The position numbers and the translations under genes are program-made. The notes under the pieces were generated by a model. That model was given only the letters and a program-made list of their open reading frames with translations. It searched no databases and was not told the origin of the DNA. A stretch of 64,000 nucleotides of DNA from Sequoia sempervirens. Its lineage: Eukaryota > Streptophyta > Pinopsida > Cupressales > Cupressaceae. The DNA lies in assembly GCA_007258455.2 (NCBI GenBank), contig VDFB02252616.1:120006552-120070551 (forward strand). The letters run 5' to 3'. Below, piece by piece: positions 46,786 through 59,222 of this stretch (position 1 is the first letter of the stretch; every line of letters begins with the position of its first letter).

Positions 46786-48720
46786 ATGGTTGAAGCTAAA
46801 GAAAATCCTTCCATAAGATCCACCAAACTAAATGTGAGGAAATAATTGAGGAAGACATCCAATATGCTGAATAAGATCCAAATTTCCACAAGTTCCTAGA
46901 ATTTTTTTTGAAACAGATGGGAAAAAATACTTTCTAATGTTGGCTAATCAAGGTATCAAACTTCCACATGACTTTGATGTTAATCAATTGAAAGAACCTC
47001 CTAAAAAGACTAAAAATGATCCATCAAATGTAAATCTAGTTGTTGCATTAACTCATCAAATGAAAAAACTTCTAACAATAGATTCAAGACATGCAAAGGG
47101 GAACCTCAAAAAGATACTTGATACAAGAAATTTTCCCATATCCTTTTGATCCAACTATTAACATGATTCCTTTTCCTAAACATTGTGAATCCCAAAAAGT
47201 ATGATAAATACAATGGTAAAACAGATCCAATGGATCATGTGAGGGAATTTTGAACCATGAGCCTTGAATTTTCACACGAAGAGACTTATTTGATGAGATT
47301 GTTTCCACGAAGCCTAGGGGGACAATGAATGGAATGGTTCTCCAAAATTACACAACCAATTAAAACCTTTGAAGATTTGGTTAATAAATTCATCACCCAA
47401 TACTCCTACAACATCCAACACGAGATAACCATGAAAGACCTTTGCAATACAAAACAAAAAAAGGGTGAATCTTCCTCATATTTTTACAAAGATGGAGAAG
47501 GTTTTTTGCAAGATATTCTCATCACATAATTGAAAAGGAAAAGATGGAAATATTCATTGAAAATATAAATGATGAGATGAGTTATAGACTTGAATTACAA
47601 TGCCCAGCTACCTTTGAGAAATTGATTGAAAATAGAATCAAAATTGAAGAATCTTTGGTCAAGAGAGGAGTCATAAAAATTTACAATGAAAACAACTCAA
47701 CAAGCTCCTCTAATAATCATAACAATTATAAACCAAAGTTTTGGAAAAGAAACAAGAATGTTGGTAACAATGATACTTCAACTCAAACACAAAATGCAAA
47801 ACTAGTATTTAACTTGAAAACAACTACCACCAAGACTAATCAAAACAACAATCCAACCAACAATCAAAACAACAACCAAAATGCCAATCAAAACAACAAT
47901 CCAAGAAATGCTAAATCTAGACACCACCATATCAAACATCCTCAAATCGAAGAAGATTCACACCTTTGGGACAATCATTGGAATCAGCATTAAAGGAGCT
48001 TCTTGTAGCCAAGGTTATAACATTACTAGAAGCAAGAGATTGGGAACCAATAGTTAAACCGTCATGGTGGAATGATGCACATTATTGTGACTCTCACAGA
48101 AACAAAGGACACAAGACAAATGATTGCATGCAGCTAAAACATTTGATAGAAGATTTGATTGATAACAAGACAATATTTGTGGAAGGACCCCAAACAAATT
48201 TTGATCATGGAGCATTCAAGAATCCTTTACCAAACTATGAAAAGGGGGAGTCCTCTTCATCAAAAACCAAAGGTAAAAATGTGAACTATGTTTATGATTC
48301 TACCATTCTCCATATTGAAGTAGTTGAAGATCAAACCAGGGATATCAAAATTAAGGGCCAAAGAAACATTGTTACAGCTGAAAATCATCACCATGACATG
48401 AACACCAAATCACATCAAATTAATGACATCACATCAATCAGAGAATGTCAAACTGAGGATATCAAAATAAAGGACCAAAAATAAATTATTGCATATGAGA
48501 ATTCAATTAATGACACCACAATTAAGCATGAACAAAGCATTGTTATAGTTGAAACTCATCTTCATGATAGCAACACGAAATCACATCAAATCAATGACAT
48601 CATACCAATAAATTTGATCACACATGTTGTTGCAAGTGATAATCAAATTAATGTCATTAAAATAAAAGAAAAACAAGATGACTAACCAGTCAATGCAACC
48701 ACAAGTGGGCAAGCCAAAGT
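46786..48720 (+). pseudogene. Element E gag (broken)
   Basis: The first plausible ATG is 46,786. The retrotransposon gag domain is clear at about 47,200-47,510 (YNGKTDPMDHVREF, SLGG-MEWFSKI, FEDLVNKFITQYSYNI). An Asn/Gln-rich linker follows (47,700-47,900). Then comes a zinc-finger-like YCDSHRNKGHKTNDC at about 48,080-48,125, in a Cys-His-His-Cys form as in Tat-lineage gag. Stops or shifts occur near 46,835, 47,150, 47,253, 47,326, 47,529, 47,990 and 48,482. Gag would assemble particles; this copy cannot. Confidence 0.85.
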
Positions 48721-48724
48721 AATA

Positions 48725-49315
48725 TTGAAAGGAACTACATCCAAACTAGTTGTTGCCCCTACAACTCAATACAATATAGTTGACCAATTTCAAAAAATAC
48801 CAGCTCAAATATCCATATTGGAACTCCTCAAAATCTCACCAGCTCACAAAGAAATTCTAGAAAAATATCTAGTAGCCACCACAATACCAAATAATATGGA
48901 ATTTTTCCAATTCCAAGCTATGGTGGAACACTTGACCACACCTCATTGCCTATCATTTTCTAAAAATGATGATGTATCACTCACCCATCCACATAATGCT
49001 GCTCTCCACATTGAGTTTTTAATTAACAAACACCAGGTCAAACATGTTCTAATAGATGGTGGAGTTGGTCTAAATATTTGTACTTTAAAACTTATTTGTG
49101 CACTTGGATATTCAAAAAATGCAATTGATGCTAGAAGGAAAATCACTATAAAATCCTATGATGATGAAGAGAGATATTCCCAAGGATTAATTATGCTACC
49201 AATTCAAGTGGGACCAGTTGTAAAAGACATAATTTTCCAAGTGTTGGACAAGGAATTGACATACAACATACTCTTGGGATGTCCTTGGATTCATGAGATG
49301 CAAACAATGCCATAA
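48725..49315 (+). pseudogene. Element E aspartic protease segment
   Basis: An open stretch of 196 codons encodes a retropepsin-like domain. The active-site loop VLIDGGVGLNICTL is at about 49,050-49,090, and the second conserved part, YNILLGCPWIHEM, is near 49,265-49,300. The Asp-Gly-Gly form is usual in Tat-lineage proteases. It continues the gag-pol polyprotein, so its own ATG is not a real start. Confidence 0.85.
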
Positions 49316-49420
49316 ATGTATCACCAGTGCTTGAATTTTCCTTTCAATGGGCAAGAAATCACCATTTCAGCTGATTCCAAAAACCCAAGATACTTTTTTG
49401 CCACATTACAGGGAAGCTCC

Positions 49421-49872
49421 AACTCCTAGCTCATCCAACAATGAAAAAAAACTAAATTCCTTGTCAAAATGGGTTGAGAAAAGGGACCAATCAAAAGACA
49501 AGGGTATCAGAGATTCTACTCCATCAAACAATGAAAGTAAATTAAATTCTTTATCAAATCAACTTGAGGAAAAAGGGTCAATCCAAAGAAAAAGGTATCA
49601 GTGATTCTACTCCATCAAACAATGAAAGTCAATCGAATTCTTTATCAAATCAACTTGAGGAAAAGGTTTAGTCCAAAGACAAAGGTATCGGTGATTCTAC
49701 TCCATCAAACAACAAAATTCAATCAAATTCTTTATCAAATAAGCCTAAGGAAAAGGTTTAGTCAAAAGACAAAGGCATTGGTGATTCTACCCCATCAAAT
49801 CATGAAAGGAAATTAAACTCTTTATCAAAATTGGTTGAAAATATCTAGTTAAAAGACAAAGGCATGGGGGAA
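49421..49872 (+). repeat. 90-bp (30-residue) tandem repeats in element E pol
   Basis: About five units with starts near 49,421, 49,512, 49,603, 49,693 and 49,783 (periods 91, 91, 90, 90). Each encodes a form of DSTPSNNESKLNSLSNQLEE followed by a basic Lys-rich tail. The 91-base units imply single-base insertions that shift the frame. The block lies between protease and the G-patch-like segment and would be a flexible linker. Confidence 0.85.
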
Positions 49873-50039
49873 TATTCATTTGAGCAATCATTGTGTCTTT
49901 CACAACTACTATCTTCTCCTAAGTCCTATGGATAGCCATCCACATCAAGACAACAATCCTCACAACCAACCACACTCTTTCATGGTAATTTTGTAAAAGC
50001 AGGCACTTTAGTGGATGAATCAGAAGATAAGGATGTTTT

Positions 50040-50240
50040 AAACTAGTTATACAAGGATCACAAAGCATCACAAGAATCAACTTCCAATGTTTTAACAAAG
50101 CCATATGGTAAATGTTTTACAATCCTAGAGAAGATGGGATATGATGGAAAAGGTCCTATCGACAAAAGAAAAGAGGGTATGATAGAACCAGTACAACCTA
50201 CCATAATCAATTCAAAGGAAAAAACAAGAATATGATACAA
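50040..50240 (+). pseudogene. G-patch-like segment in element E pol
   Basis: The frame reads GKCFTILEKMGYDGKGPIDK then KEGMIEPVQP. This matches the G-patch pattern (hydrophobic, then KMGY-x-G-x-G-hydrophobic-GK, then G-hydrophobic-xEP). G-patches bind RNA or activate helicases, and occur after protease in some retroelement polyproteins. One key Gly-Leu-Gly is altered to Gly-Pro-Ile. Confidence 0.65.
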
Positions 50241-50808
50241 AGAAGAGTCAAAAGAAGAAACCAGGCAACAGATTATTGAGAGAATCCTTCAATTGCAAGA
50301 TAGTTCTAAAAGGGATTCCATCTCTGAAGAGTCTTGTCATGATAAAGAAATTGATGTGATACAAAAGTATGCACCAAAACGTATGGAGGTACAAAGCTCG
50401 AGTTCTAGACCACTCAAATTTGGATCACAACATATCGATGACTCAAGTGAAGATGATTAGACTTCGAGCGAGATAGACACTTTGGAAGAGAGTAACATCA
50501 TAGACCTTGATATTTCTATTGAACACTTTGAATATGTGGCCATCATGACACTTACCCCTTTTGACCTTACCCAATATGACGATGCCTTGCCACTAGTACA
50601 CCTCAAACTAATTGACTGAGATCAAAATGAGCTGCTCGACATCCCCATTTTTTTGAATGATGATGTCATTGTGAACTTCCTTTTCATTGATAATCCTAAA
50701 ACATGTTCCATCATCAAATCTCATAATGAAGCTTCAGACAAGGGGAGTGCCAAATCTCTCAAGTGAAAAATGAATATAAAAAATTAATCTAATGGTGAAA
50801 ACCATTTA

Positions 50809-53030
50809 ATGTCAATATTAGATCAAGAAAAAGTAAAAATAAAAAGCACACCTAACAGTGAAAACCTCTCTGAGGCACCGAAAGATGGGAGATTTGACAC
50901 TCTTCCCAAACACTATCATGAGAGATATTTAGTGCTAATTGAACCCACACAATCTATCAACATTGGTACAGCCGAAATAGTCAAGACTCTACATCTAGTA
51001 GCATCCATGACAAAGGAAGAAAAACCAAGCTTCATTAAATTCTTTGAGGAGAGACAAGTCAACTTTTCTTGGTCCTATGTTGATATGCCAAGAATAGATT
51101 TAGAGCTTATAATGCATCATTTATCACTACCACCTAAAGTTAAACCAGCGAAGCAAAAATTGAGAAAAATGCATCCGTACATTGCCCTATTGGTGAAAGT
51201 TGAATTGAAGAACTTACTGGATGTAGGATTTATTTGTCCTATTGATTATGTTGAATGGATCCCCAACATTGTACCAAATCCAAAACCAAACCACAACATC
51301 AGGATATGTATGGATTTCAAATATCTTAATAGGGCTTGACTGAAAGATGATTTTCCTTTGCCTAACATTGACATCATCGTGGATTTGAAAGTGGTTCATG
51401 CAATGCTCTCACTCATGGATGGATTTTCAGGTTATAATCAGATTAAGATAACACTTGAAGACCAAGATAAAACTACTTTCACATGTCCATGGGGTACATA
51501 TTGTTGGAACTTAATTCCTTTTGGGTTGAAAAATGCTAGAGCCACATATTAGAGAGCAATGATCACCATCTTCCATGACATGATGCACACCTCTATGGAA
51601 GACTATGTAGATAGCTTATTGGAAAAATCATTCACTAGAGAGAGAAATTTTGAAATTCTAGACAAAATCTTCACTCAGTTGGAGAAATATAATGTAAGAT
51701 TAAACCCCAAGAAATGTGTATTTGGTGTGACATCAACTAAAATTTTGGGATATATTGTATTAGCAAAAGGCGTTGAAGTGGATCCTGCAAAATTCAAAGC
51801 CATCATGGAGATGCTTCTCCTCCTAAGAATATCAGCCAAATTAGATCTTTATAGGGACAATTCCAATCTATTAGGAGATTCATTGCACAATTGGTAGATA
51901 AAACTCATCCTTTTAATCACTTACTACACAAGAACGTTTCTTTCAAATGGGATGAAAAATGTGAAGCCGCTTTGAATCAACTAAAAAAGTATTTGACGTC
52001 ACCACTATATTGGTACCTCCAATAGAAGGAAAACCATTATTACTATACATAACAACAACAAAGGTATCTTTGGGTGCTCTACCGACATAGGAAGACTCTG
52101 CGAGAAAAGAAAGGGCTATTTATTACATCAACAGAACCTTGAATGGCTATGAGATCAACTACACATTTATTGAAAAATCTTGTCTAGCGGTAGTATTTGC
52201 TACTCAACAACTAAGACACTACATGTTAACCCACACCTTCAAACTCATAACAAAAATTGATCCATTGAAGTATCTACTAAGCAAAGCTACCCTGACAGGA
52301 AGACTAGCCAAATGGGTAATGATATTAAGAGAGTTTGACATTCAATATGTGGACAAGAAATAAATCAAGGTTCAAGCGATAGTGGATCAACTAGTTGAAG
52401 TACCATTACAAGATGATCATCCCATGAGAATCAAATTTCTAGATGTTTATGTCCTTACAATGTCAACACAAAAGTGGATTTTATACTTTGATGGATTTTA
52501 CACACAACATGGATCAGGTGCAAGAATTCTATTTATCACACCTTAAGGACATACCATTCCCAAGTCCTATAGGTTAATGTTTCCTTGTACTAACAACACA
52601 GCCAAGTATGCAACATTGATCATTGGTATCAAGACAATTGTAGAGTGGAAAATCATAGAGTTGCAAGTCTATGGTGATTCGCAATTAATCATAAATTAGG
52701 TGAATGAAAACTACTAGACTAAAGATGATAAATTCATGTCATATAAAATAATAGTGGATAATTTCAAGAAGTACTTTGTGGAGATCAAATTTTAGTAGAT
52801 TCCAAGAAGTGACAAAAATTTGTTGATGCTATGGCGGCCATTGCTTCTTTCCTATAGATACATGAAAAACGAGCCCATTATGAGTTGATGGTGGAACAAT
52901 TGTTTAACCCTACCTATGATAACCCCAAATCCCAAGTCATATATCATCTAGTTGAGGCCGAAGCTTCTATCTATGGGAAGATCTACACCTACTTAAAAGA
53001 TAATGCCCTACCACAAGATCTATCCTGAAA
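50809..53030 (+). pseudogene. Element E reverse transcriptase, RNase H and second RNase H (broken)
   Basis: RT runs from about 51,100 (LSLPPKVKPAKQKLRKMHP, then VGFICPIDYVEWIPNIVP, then LMDGFSGYNQI with the first catalytic Asp). The second catalytic motif is YVDS at 51,604-51,615 instead of YVDD, which should abolish activity. RNase H follows near 52,080-52,360 (YEINYTFIEKSCLAVVFATQQLRHY). A separate second RNase H begins about 52,465 (KWILYFDGFYTQHGSGA, NNTAKYATLIIGI, LQVYGDSQLII), the archaeal-type domain found in the Tat lineage. Stops and shifts are frequent, including 51,337 and 51,550. Confidence 0.88.
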
Positions 53031-53089
53031 GCAGAAATGTAACTTTATTTGACAAGCAACTTGACATACCTTGATAGCCGATGTACTTT

Positions 53090-54224
53090 ACCCATGAGGT
53101 CTTCATGGTACTCTCCTTTGTTATCTAGAATGCAACGAAGCTCAAACCACTTTACACAAGGTTCATGAAGTTATCTGTGGTACACATTCAAGTGGACTAA
53201 CTCTCGCTAAAAAATCCTACATTTGGGGTATTACTGGCCAAATATGGAAAATGAGTCTTTTCAATTTGTCAAGAAGTACCAAAAATTTCAAATCCATGGA
53301 AACCTAATACATGCACCAACACAAGAATTGCAACCATTCACCTCAACATGGCCTTTCTACTAATGGGGACTGGATCTTGTAGGTAAAACTCATCCACCTT
53401 TGTCAAATGGACACAAATTCATAATCATAGCCACATAGTATTTTACAAAGTGGATTGAAGCTATTCCTTTGACCACCATCACTAGAAAACAAATTGCATC
53501 CTTCATCATGAATCACATCATCTATTAGTATGACATTCCTCAAGCCATTGTCACTAAAAATGGTAGACCTTTCAAGAATCAGGATTTCTATGAACTTTTT
53601 GAAAGGTTTCATATCCATTATCAATTTTCTACACCATACTATCCTCAAGGAAATGGCCAAGCAGAGGCCTCAAACAAAACCATTTTGAAAATCCTAAACC
53701 AAACCATCAATGAAGTTGGATGTGATTGGCACATTCAACTGAATCCTACTTTTTGGGCTTACTAAATCAGCATTCACACCCCAATAGGAGCTACACCCTA
53801 TGCTTTAGTCTATGGATCAGAAGCCATTTTACCTATTGAGGTAGAGCTACCATCGCTCCGTGTGTCACTAAAACGGATCATTTCATATGAAGATTATTGA
53901 GTGTCTAGGTTACAAGAGTTGGAATTGTTGGATGAGAGTTGTCAGCAAGCTGTGGATCACCTGAAAGCTTATCAACAAAGGATTTCTAGGAGTTACAATC
54001 ACAAGGTCAAACCAAGAACATTTCAAGTTGGTGACTTGGTCCTGAAAGAAAATCCTTGTAATCAACAGGATAGAGAAAAGAAAGGAAAATTTGAACCAAA
54101 CTGGCTAGGTCCCTTTGTTGTTGTCTTTGTCTTTGGATCTAGAGTGTATCAGCTATCTACCCTTGAAAGGGATTTGTTTGAAGAACCCATCAACAACCTG
54201 CATCTCAAGAAGTTTTACAACTAG
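53090..54224 (+). pseudogene. Element E integrase (broken)
   Basis: The zinc-binding part is damaged (CGTHSSGLTLAKKSYIWG near 53,180). The core has the first Asp (WGLDLVGKTHPP). The second motif reads VTKNGRPF where TDNG is expected, so the second Asp is lost. The Glu (GQAEASNK) is kept. A clean 107-codon C-terminal part (53,901-54,224, SRLQELELLDESCQQAVDHL to LHLKKFYN) ends the polyprotein. No chromodomain is visible, in keeping with the Tat lineage. Confidence 0.88.
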
Positions 54225-56042
54225 CTTATCGAGTGCATCAGTAAAAGTCCTAAAAAAATACAAAAAAAATTAGAAAATGTCCTAAAAAAAATCGTTACCT
54301 TGATGAAAACTTGGAAAGCAGGCGTCTTGGTGACAAAATAAAAATAAAAAATTCAAAAAATTCAAAAATACAAAAAAAAAGCAAAAAAATTGAAAAATAC
54401 AAAAAAAGTGAAAAATCAAAAGAATCATATAATTTGAAAAAGTGCAATAAAAACAAGTAATGAAAACTCAACAACAGGCGCTATTTGTGATAAATTAGCT
54501 TTACCATCTATTTGAGCATGTCGACCATTCATTTTTGCCATCATTCTACCTGTCATTTATAAAACCTCATGTACATATCCTGGCATTGCGGTTGTGTCTC
54601 ACCCTAGACTAGGGGAAAAATCCTAAACTCGTTAGGGGAAAATAAACTTTGAGCTTAAACCAACAGAAAAATAGTAGTAAAAAAATGTTACGAACACAAA
54701 TATCACAACGAAACACTCAACATTGAACATACATCAATCATCAAACTTTACACATCAAATATCCATATCAAACAGCAAAATTAATCAAATCAAAGCAAGT
54801 TTAAATGGATGATGTTCTTCTAAATCATGGCTTTATCATGTTAGCATAATGTTCAACTATTGTACTTTGATTTTTATTATAATTTCTCTGTAGTAACTCG
54901 ATGATGTCCTGGACTAGAGGAGCTAGGAAGGAGAATGATATTTTCTTTGTTTGTTGTTTGTGAGTTATTCATTACTACTATACAAATTTTTGTAAGACGT
55001 GCTCTACAAACTATCACTGATGACATTCCAAATTTGCATAGGAAAATGAATAACTCTTTTCTGTTTACGCGAGAAATTCTCAGGTCATCTTGGTCTGATT
55101 ATTCCTAGATGCTTGTGTTAAATTGCAATATCAAAAATCATGGAAGTAGTACTCAGGTCAACATGGTCTAATTATACCATCGATGTTTGTACTCACTTTC
55201 AACAATTTAAAGGCTCAATGATGATAAAAAGCACAAAAAATCAGCTGCTATGATGACAACTTTTGCATATTATTTTTACATGGTTAAGTTATATTGCATC
55301 CATATTAGCTTTGCATTTGTATTTATGAGTTTTCCAAGGTTGGCACAATTGTCAAAATGATGTTATCTCTATCATTAAAAGATTGAGTATACTTTACATT
55401 AACAAAAACAAATCATTCTCATGTAGTTGCATAACCATTTGCATATCATACATACATTAGAAAATATTATCACATCATTCATTCATTCATTCATGCATTA
55501 CATATCATTTACATCCTAAAATTCATCTCATATAGCAATTAGATCATATATTTGCATTTGAAAAACACAAAAATAACATACATTGCATCTCACTTACATT
55601 CTAAAATCCATCCCATATAGTATAGAAGTATCATATATTTGCACCAATAAAATACAAAAAAATAAGGGCCATCACATTACATTTGCATCCATCTCATAGC
55701 ATAAAACATCATGCATAAGAACATATAGAAACATAATTCATGCATCATCATTTAATCATATCATCATTGCATCAATACATAATCATAAAGGTATATAAAA
55801 ATCATATAGCATCATTAACATAGGAATCCATCATAAAATCATATAGACACATATAGACCACTAATCATCATTGCATCTCATATTAGATAATCTCAAAAAT
55901 CATAATGTCAAGTATACAAGGATGTCTAGAAAAGTGTCAAAGAGGTACATCATCCAAAATGGTCATACATCATAATGTCTCAGCTAAATCGGTGTATACA
56001 TCATGAAATGTCTCAAATACATTTCAAATGATCATCATGGAG
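54225..56042 (+). other. Element E 3' untranslated spacer, AT-rich
   Basis: Starts with A-rich runs (54,250-54,470). Then comes non-coding sequence, and at about 55,430-55,900 a field of degenerate short repeats built on CATCATATAG- and TTGCATC-like words, including a CATT run near 55,483. No sense-strand gene is recognised. It separates pol from the antisense frame. Confidence 0.6.
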
Positions 56043-57902
56043 CTATGTGGTGCTCCCCACTGATGGTGTTGGGCCTGTACCTTCGGTTATACTTGATCGT
56101 CCTACCTCTAGATCCTTGCGAGGTGGCCTTGTAACACCCCTATTGGTAGTCTTGGAGTGAGTGCTTCCACTAACAGACTGTGTGTAACTCTCTCAATGCT
56201 CTGGAGGAACTGCCTCATGGTACCTTAGCCTGTAATACTTAGCCTCCCCGATAGAGCATCATATCTCTCTTAGATAATTGGTTGTACATGTGCCCTCGAC
56301 CACTCTTTGTAATCACTTGGCCATGCCCTCTACCTACTTTACCTGCTATCTTAGGTTGTCTCTCTTTGTGGTAAGTGTGGCAATCTGTGCCTATGCCTGC
56401 ATCTATGCATGTGCTTGTACCTAAAGCTATCCCTGTATCTACACTAACTGACCCTATAGTGTCTGAACTTGAGCCTTTAATGCATCTATTTGAGCTTGTT
56501 GCTGCTAAGAGGGCAACCTAATCTACACATGTTATTCTGTTGTAGCTACCAGCGATCACCTCTTTTGAGGCTCTCTAAAGTCTCACACATCTATCACTGG
56601 CCCTCCACAACCATCACCTCCATCCCCATCACCCCCACCACCATCTCTGCCACCTCCATCTCCATCCCCATCTCCCTTATCACTTCTCTCTCCCTCCTCA
56701 TCATCTCCTCTGTCTCTCCTCTATTTGCATGCATGTGGTGTTGGCTCATCATATAACAAAGGAACTAGCTCATCTAGACTCGAAATCCATAGAAAGGGAT
56801 GTACAAAGAAGTATTGTGCATACTCCTTGGATATGGGAGCCTTTATGACCTCTGGATGATAATCCCAAATGATCACCTATAAACTCTAATACTCCTCAAC
56901 AACTGCATCATATGATAAGCATAGTCCTGACTCTGGTATATCCTATCGTCGTTGTGCATAAAGAGCCATCCCTTGGGGCATGAATTGTACCCTACCATAC
57001 TATTGCAACACTCTCCTAAGAAGGAATCTCTCAATCATGAACTGATTCTTCCTAATTAGGTATCTAGATGAGCACGCATTGGGCATCTTAGTGTCATCCT
57101 CTAGCTATTGCTCATAGTCAAGGTATGGCCCCCATGTCACTATCTCCAATTCATCCAATACCCTCCTATAGTACTCCAGTTTTCCTAGCTTATGCTAGAC
57201 AACTGGACCTGTGTATGCATGAACAAAAGGTCTCCTTGTTGGTCGTCTATTTTCCACTGGATGGGTGATAGCTATATGCTCCCATGCACATAACTACAAT
57301 ACTATGACCCCAGCTGACAAACTAGCCCCTCTCAGATACACAAGCTGGTGAAGTTCATGGTACAAGTGAGCAATCATGGAAAATCCCCAAGCATATCTAG
57401 TCCCCTGGTTGATCATACTCTCTAGAATCTAACCCCATCCAACTGAAAGTCCCTTCGACCTGTGGTTAGGAAATAAGAATCCTCCAATGAACCTAGCAAG
57501 CACACATGGAAATGTTGCATATGCATTGATCATCTCTTGCCATGGAATCTCATAACCACATATCTGATCATCCTCAAACACTCTCCTTAGTGCATCAGTG
57601 CTTCCCTACTCAGTGGAATCATAAACAACTAGCTCCCTACCAACTGGAATCCTCAAAATCTAGTACATGTCCTTTGGTGTCACCATCATCTTTCCAGTGG
57701 GTAAATGGAAGGTGTTATGATCACTATGCCACCTCTTTGCAAACACAGTCAAAAATACCTTGTTAATCCTATGTTGGGGCATGTCAATCAATGAAGTCAA
57801 TCTACAACAACCAATCACATTTAGATCATCCTGATCTAAGTTTGGAATCAAATCCCAAGTCCTCGAGAAGTGCTCCTGAATCTGGAGGACTAATGAAGGT
57901 TC
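56043..57902 (-). pseudogene. Antisense plant mobile domain protein in element E (broken)
   Basis: On the minus strand one frame of 620 codons reads from 57,902 to a terminal TAG at 56,043. Its start (EPSLVLQIQEHFSRTW) and the following FAKRWHSDHNTFHLPTGKM and ILRIPVGRELVVYD match the plant mobile domain pattern (RW-x-PETHTFHLP-x-GEM, then LLGLPVDG-like). LYHELHQLVYLRGASLSAGV and CAWEHI fit its later part. A Gly/Asp-rich linker and a coiled-coil-like tail (QQQAQIDALKAQVQTL) follow. About a dozen internal stops, nearly all TAG, break it. AG before 57,902 and CTG-GTACGT near 58,692 could be splice sites of an upstream exon. Antisense extra ORFs with such domains are known from Tat-lineage elements. 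Host proteins with this domain (MAIN, MAIL1) act in transposon silencing. Confidence 0.75.
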
Positions 57903-58227
57903 CTATCATCATAACAAATCGTAAATCATCAAATCAATCAATCAACCTATCAATCTAATCAGTTCTAATGAGATATTGATTACATCTCATAAGTGTTTAT
58001 CATTGAACCTCGCCTATCATGAGGTCAATCATTAATCTATCATTGATCCTCACCTATCATGAGGTCAATAATCATCATCCTATTATTGAGTCTCACCTAT
58101 CATGAGATCAATCATCATCTAGTCTATCAACATCATCAAACAACAATCAAATCAACCACTAACGCAATAAAAAATCATCAAAATCAAGGAGTCTAATATA
58201 AAATTCATCAATCTGGTCTGAGTTTCA

Positions 58228-58620
58228 TCAATGCACTAGAACAATGCTTCAATGCACTAAAAAATTCTATGTGCTAAAAAATTTCATCAATGCACTAGAA
58301 CAGGGTCTCTATGCGCTAAATTACCATATGCGCTATTAAATTTCATCAATGCGCTAAATCTTGGTATCAATACGCTAAGAAATTGGTTGCACTACATCAT
58401 TTATTATATGTGCTAAAACTCATCATCGATGCGCCAAACTTATCATTGCACTAAAGCAATCTATCTATGGGCTACAAAAATTCATGCATGAGCTAATTCC
58501 TTCTATGCGCTAAAACCTAGCATCAATGTGCTAAAATCCTAACCCCATGTTCTAAAGTTCTCTATGTGTTAGAACAGTCTACCAATGCGCTACATTGGCA
58601 ACCGAATGCACTAAAACATG
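58228..58620 (-). repeat. Minisatellite cluster 3 in element E, opposite orientation
   Basis: About 15 degenerate units containing ATGCGCTAAA or ATGCACTAGAA, the reverse complement of the TTTAGCGCAT motif in the leader clusters. They lie in the 3' spacer about 600 bases before the 3' LTR. Between 57,903 and 58,227 there are also short repeats of CCTCACCTATCATGAGGTCAAT. Confidence 0.8.
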
Positions 58621-59207
58621 ATAAGACATAATTTAAAATTGGAAACAATGCAGGAAAATGAAATTCAAATTACGAGGAGGTTTTTCGAGGTACGTACCAG
58701 AGGTCCATACGTGACCGGGTGGTTGTGACATCGCACATGCTCAAATCAATGGGTCTGGATTAGAATCACCATCTTGCTCAATTTGCACTAGGTTGCTCAA
58801 TCATTCTCAAATTTTCAAATTGCAAATGCATAAATGAGGATAAATCACATTGTTTTAACCTTTTAATTAGTGATTAAGTGGGAATTTAATGGGAGTGGTT
58901 TATTTTATTTTTCAAAGGGACTTTAATTAATCAATTCATCACCTGACAAGTTCAACATTGTGTTTTGGGAGATAAATTGTTTCAGCATCATTAAAATTTA
59001 AAATCATCATCAAAGCATCGAAAAATCATCAAAATTTTTAGGAAAATTCAAAAAAATCCTAAAAATTCAAAATTTCATCAATTTATCTCCTGAGGGGGCA
59101 TACATCCATTATCACTCAAAAATCAATGTCTGAGGCATCAATTTTTATTTTTTTGGTCGGCATTAGCAACAATTTTTTCTTTGAAGCAATGTGTAAACAC
59201 ATCACTT

Positions 59208-59222
59208 CAAAGAGGGGAAAAA
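59208..59222 (+). promoter_or_regulatory. Polypurine tract of element E
   Basis: AAAGAGGGGAAAAA directly precedes TGTATACACC at 59,223. Confidence 0.85.

Noticed and set aside
58228..58620. CRISPR-like array
   Set aside because: The repeats are degenerate, variable in spacing and without unique spacers of constant length; the genome is a plant.
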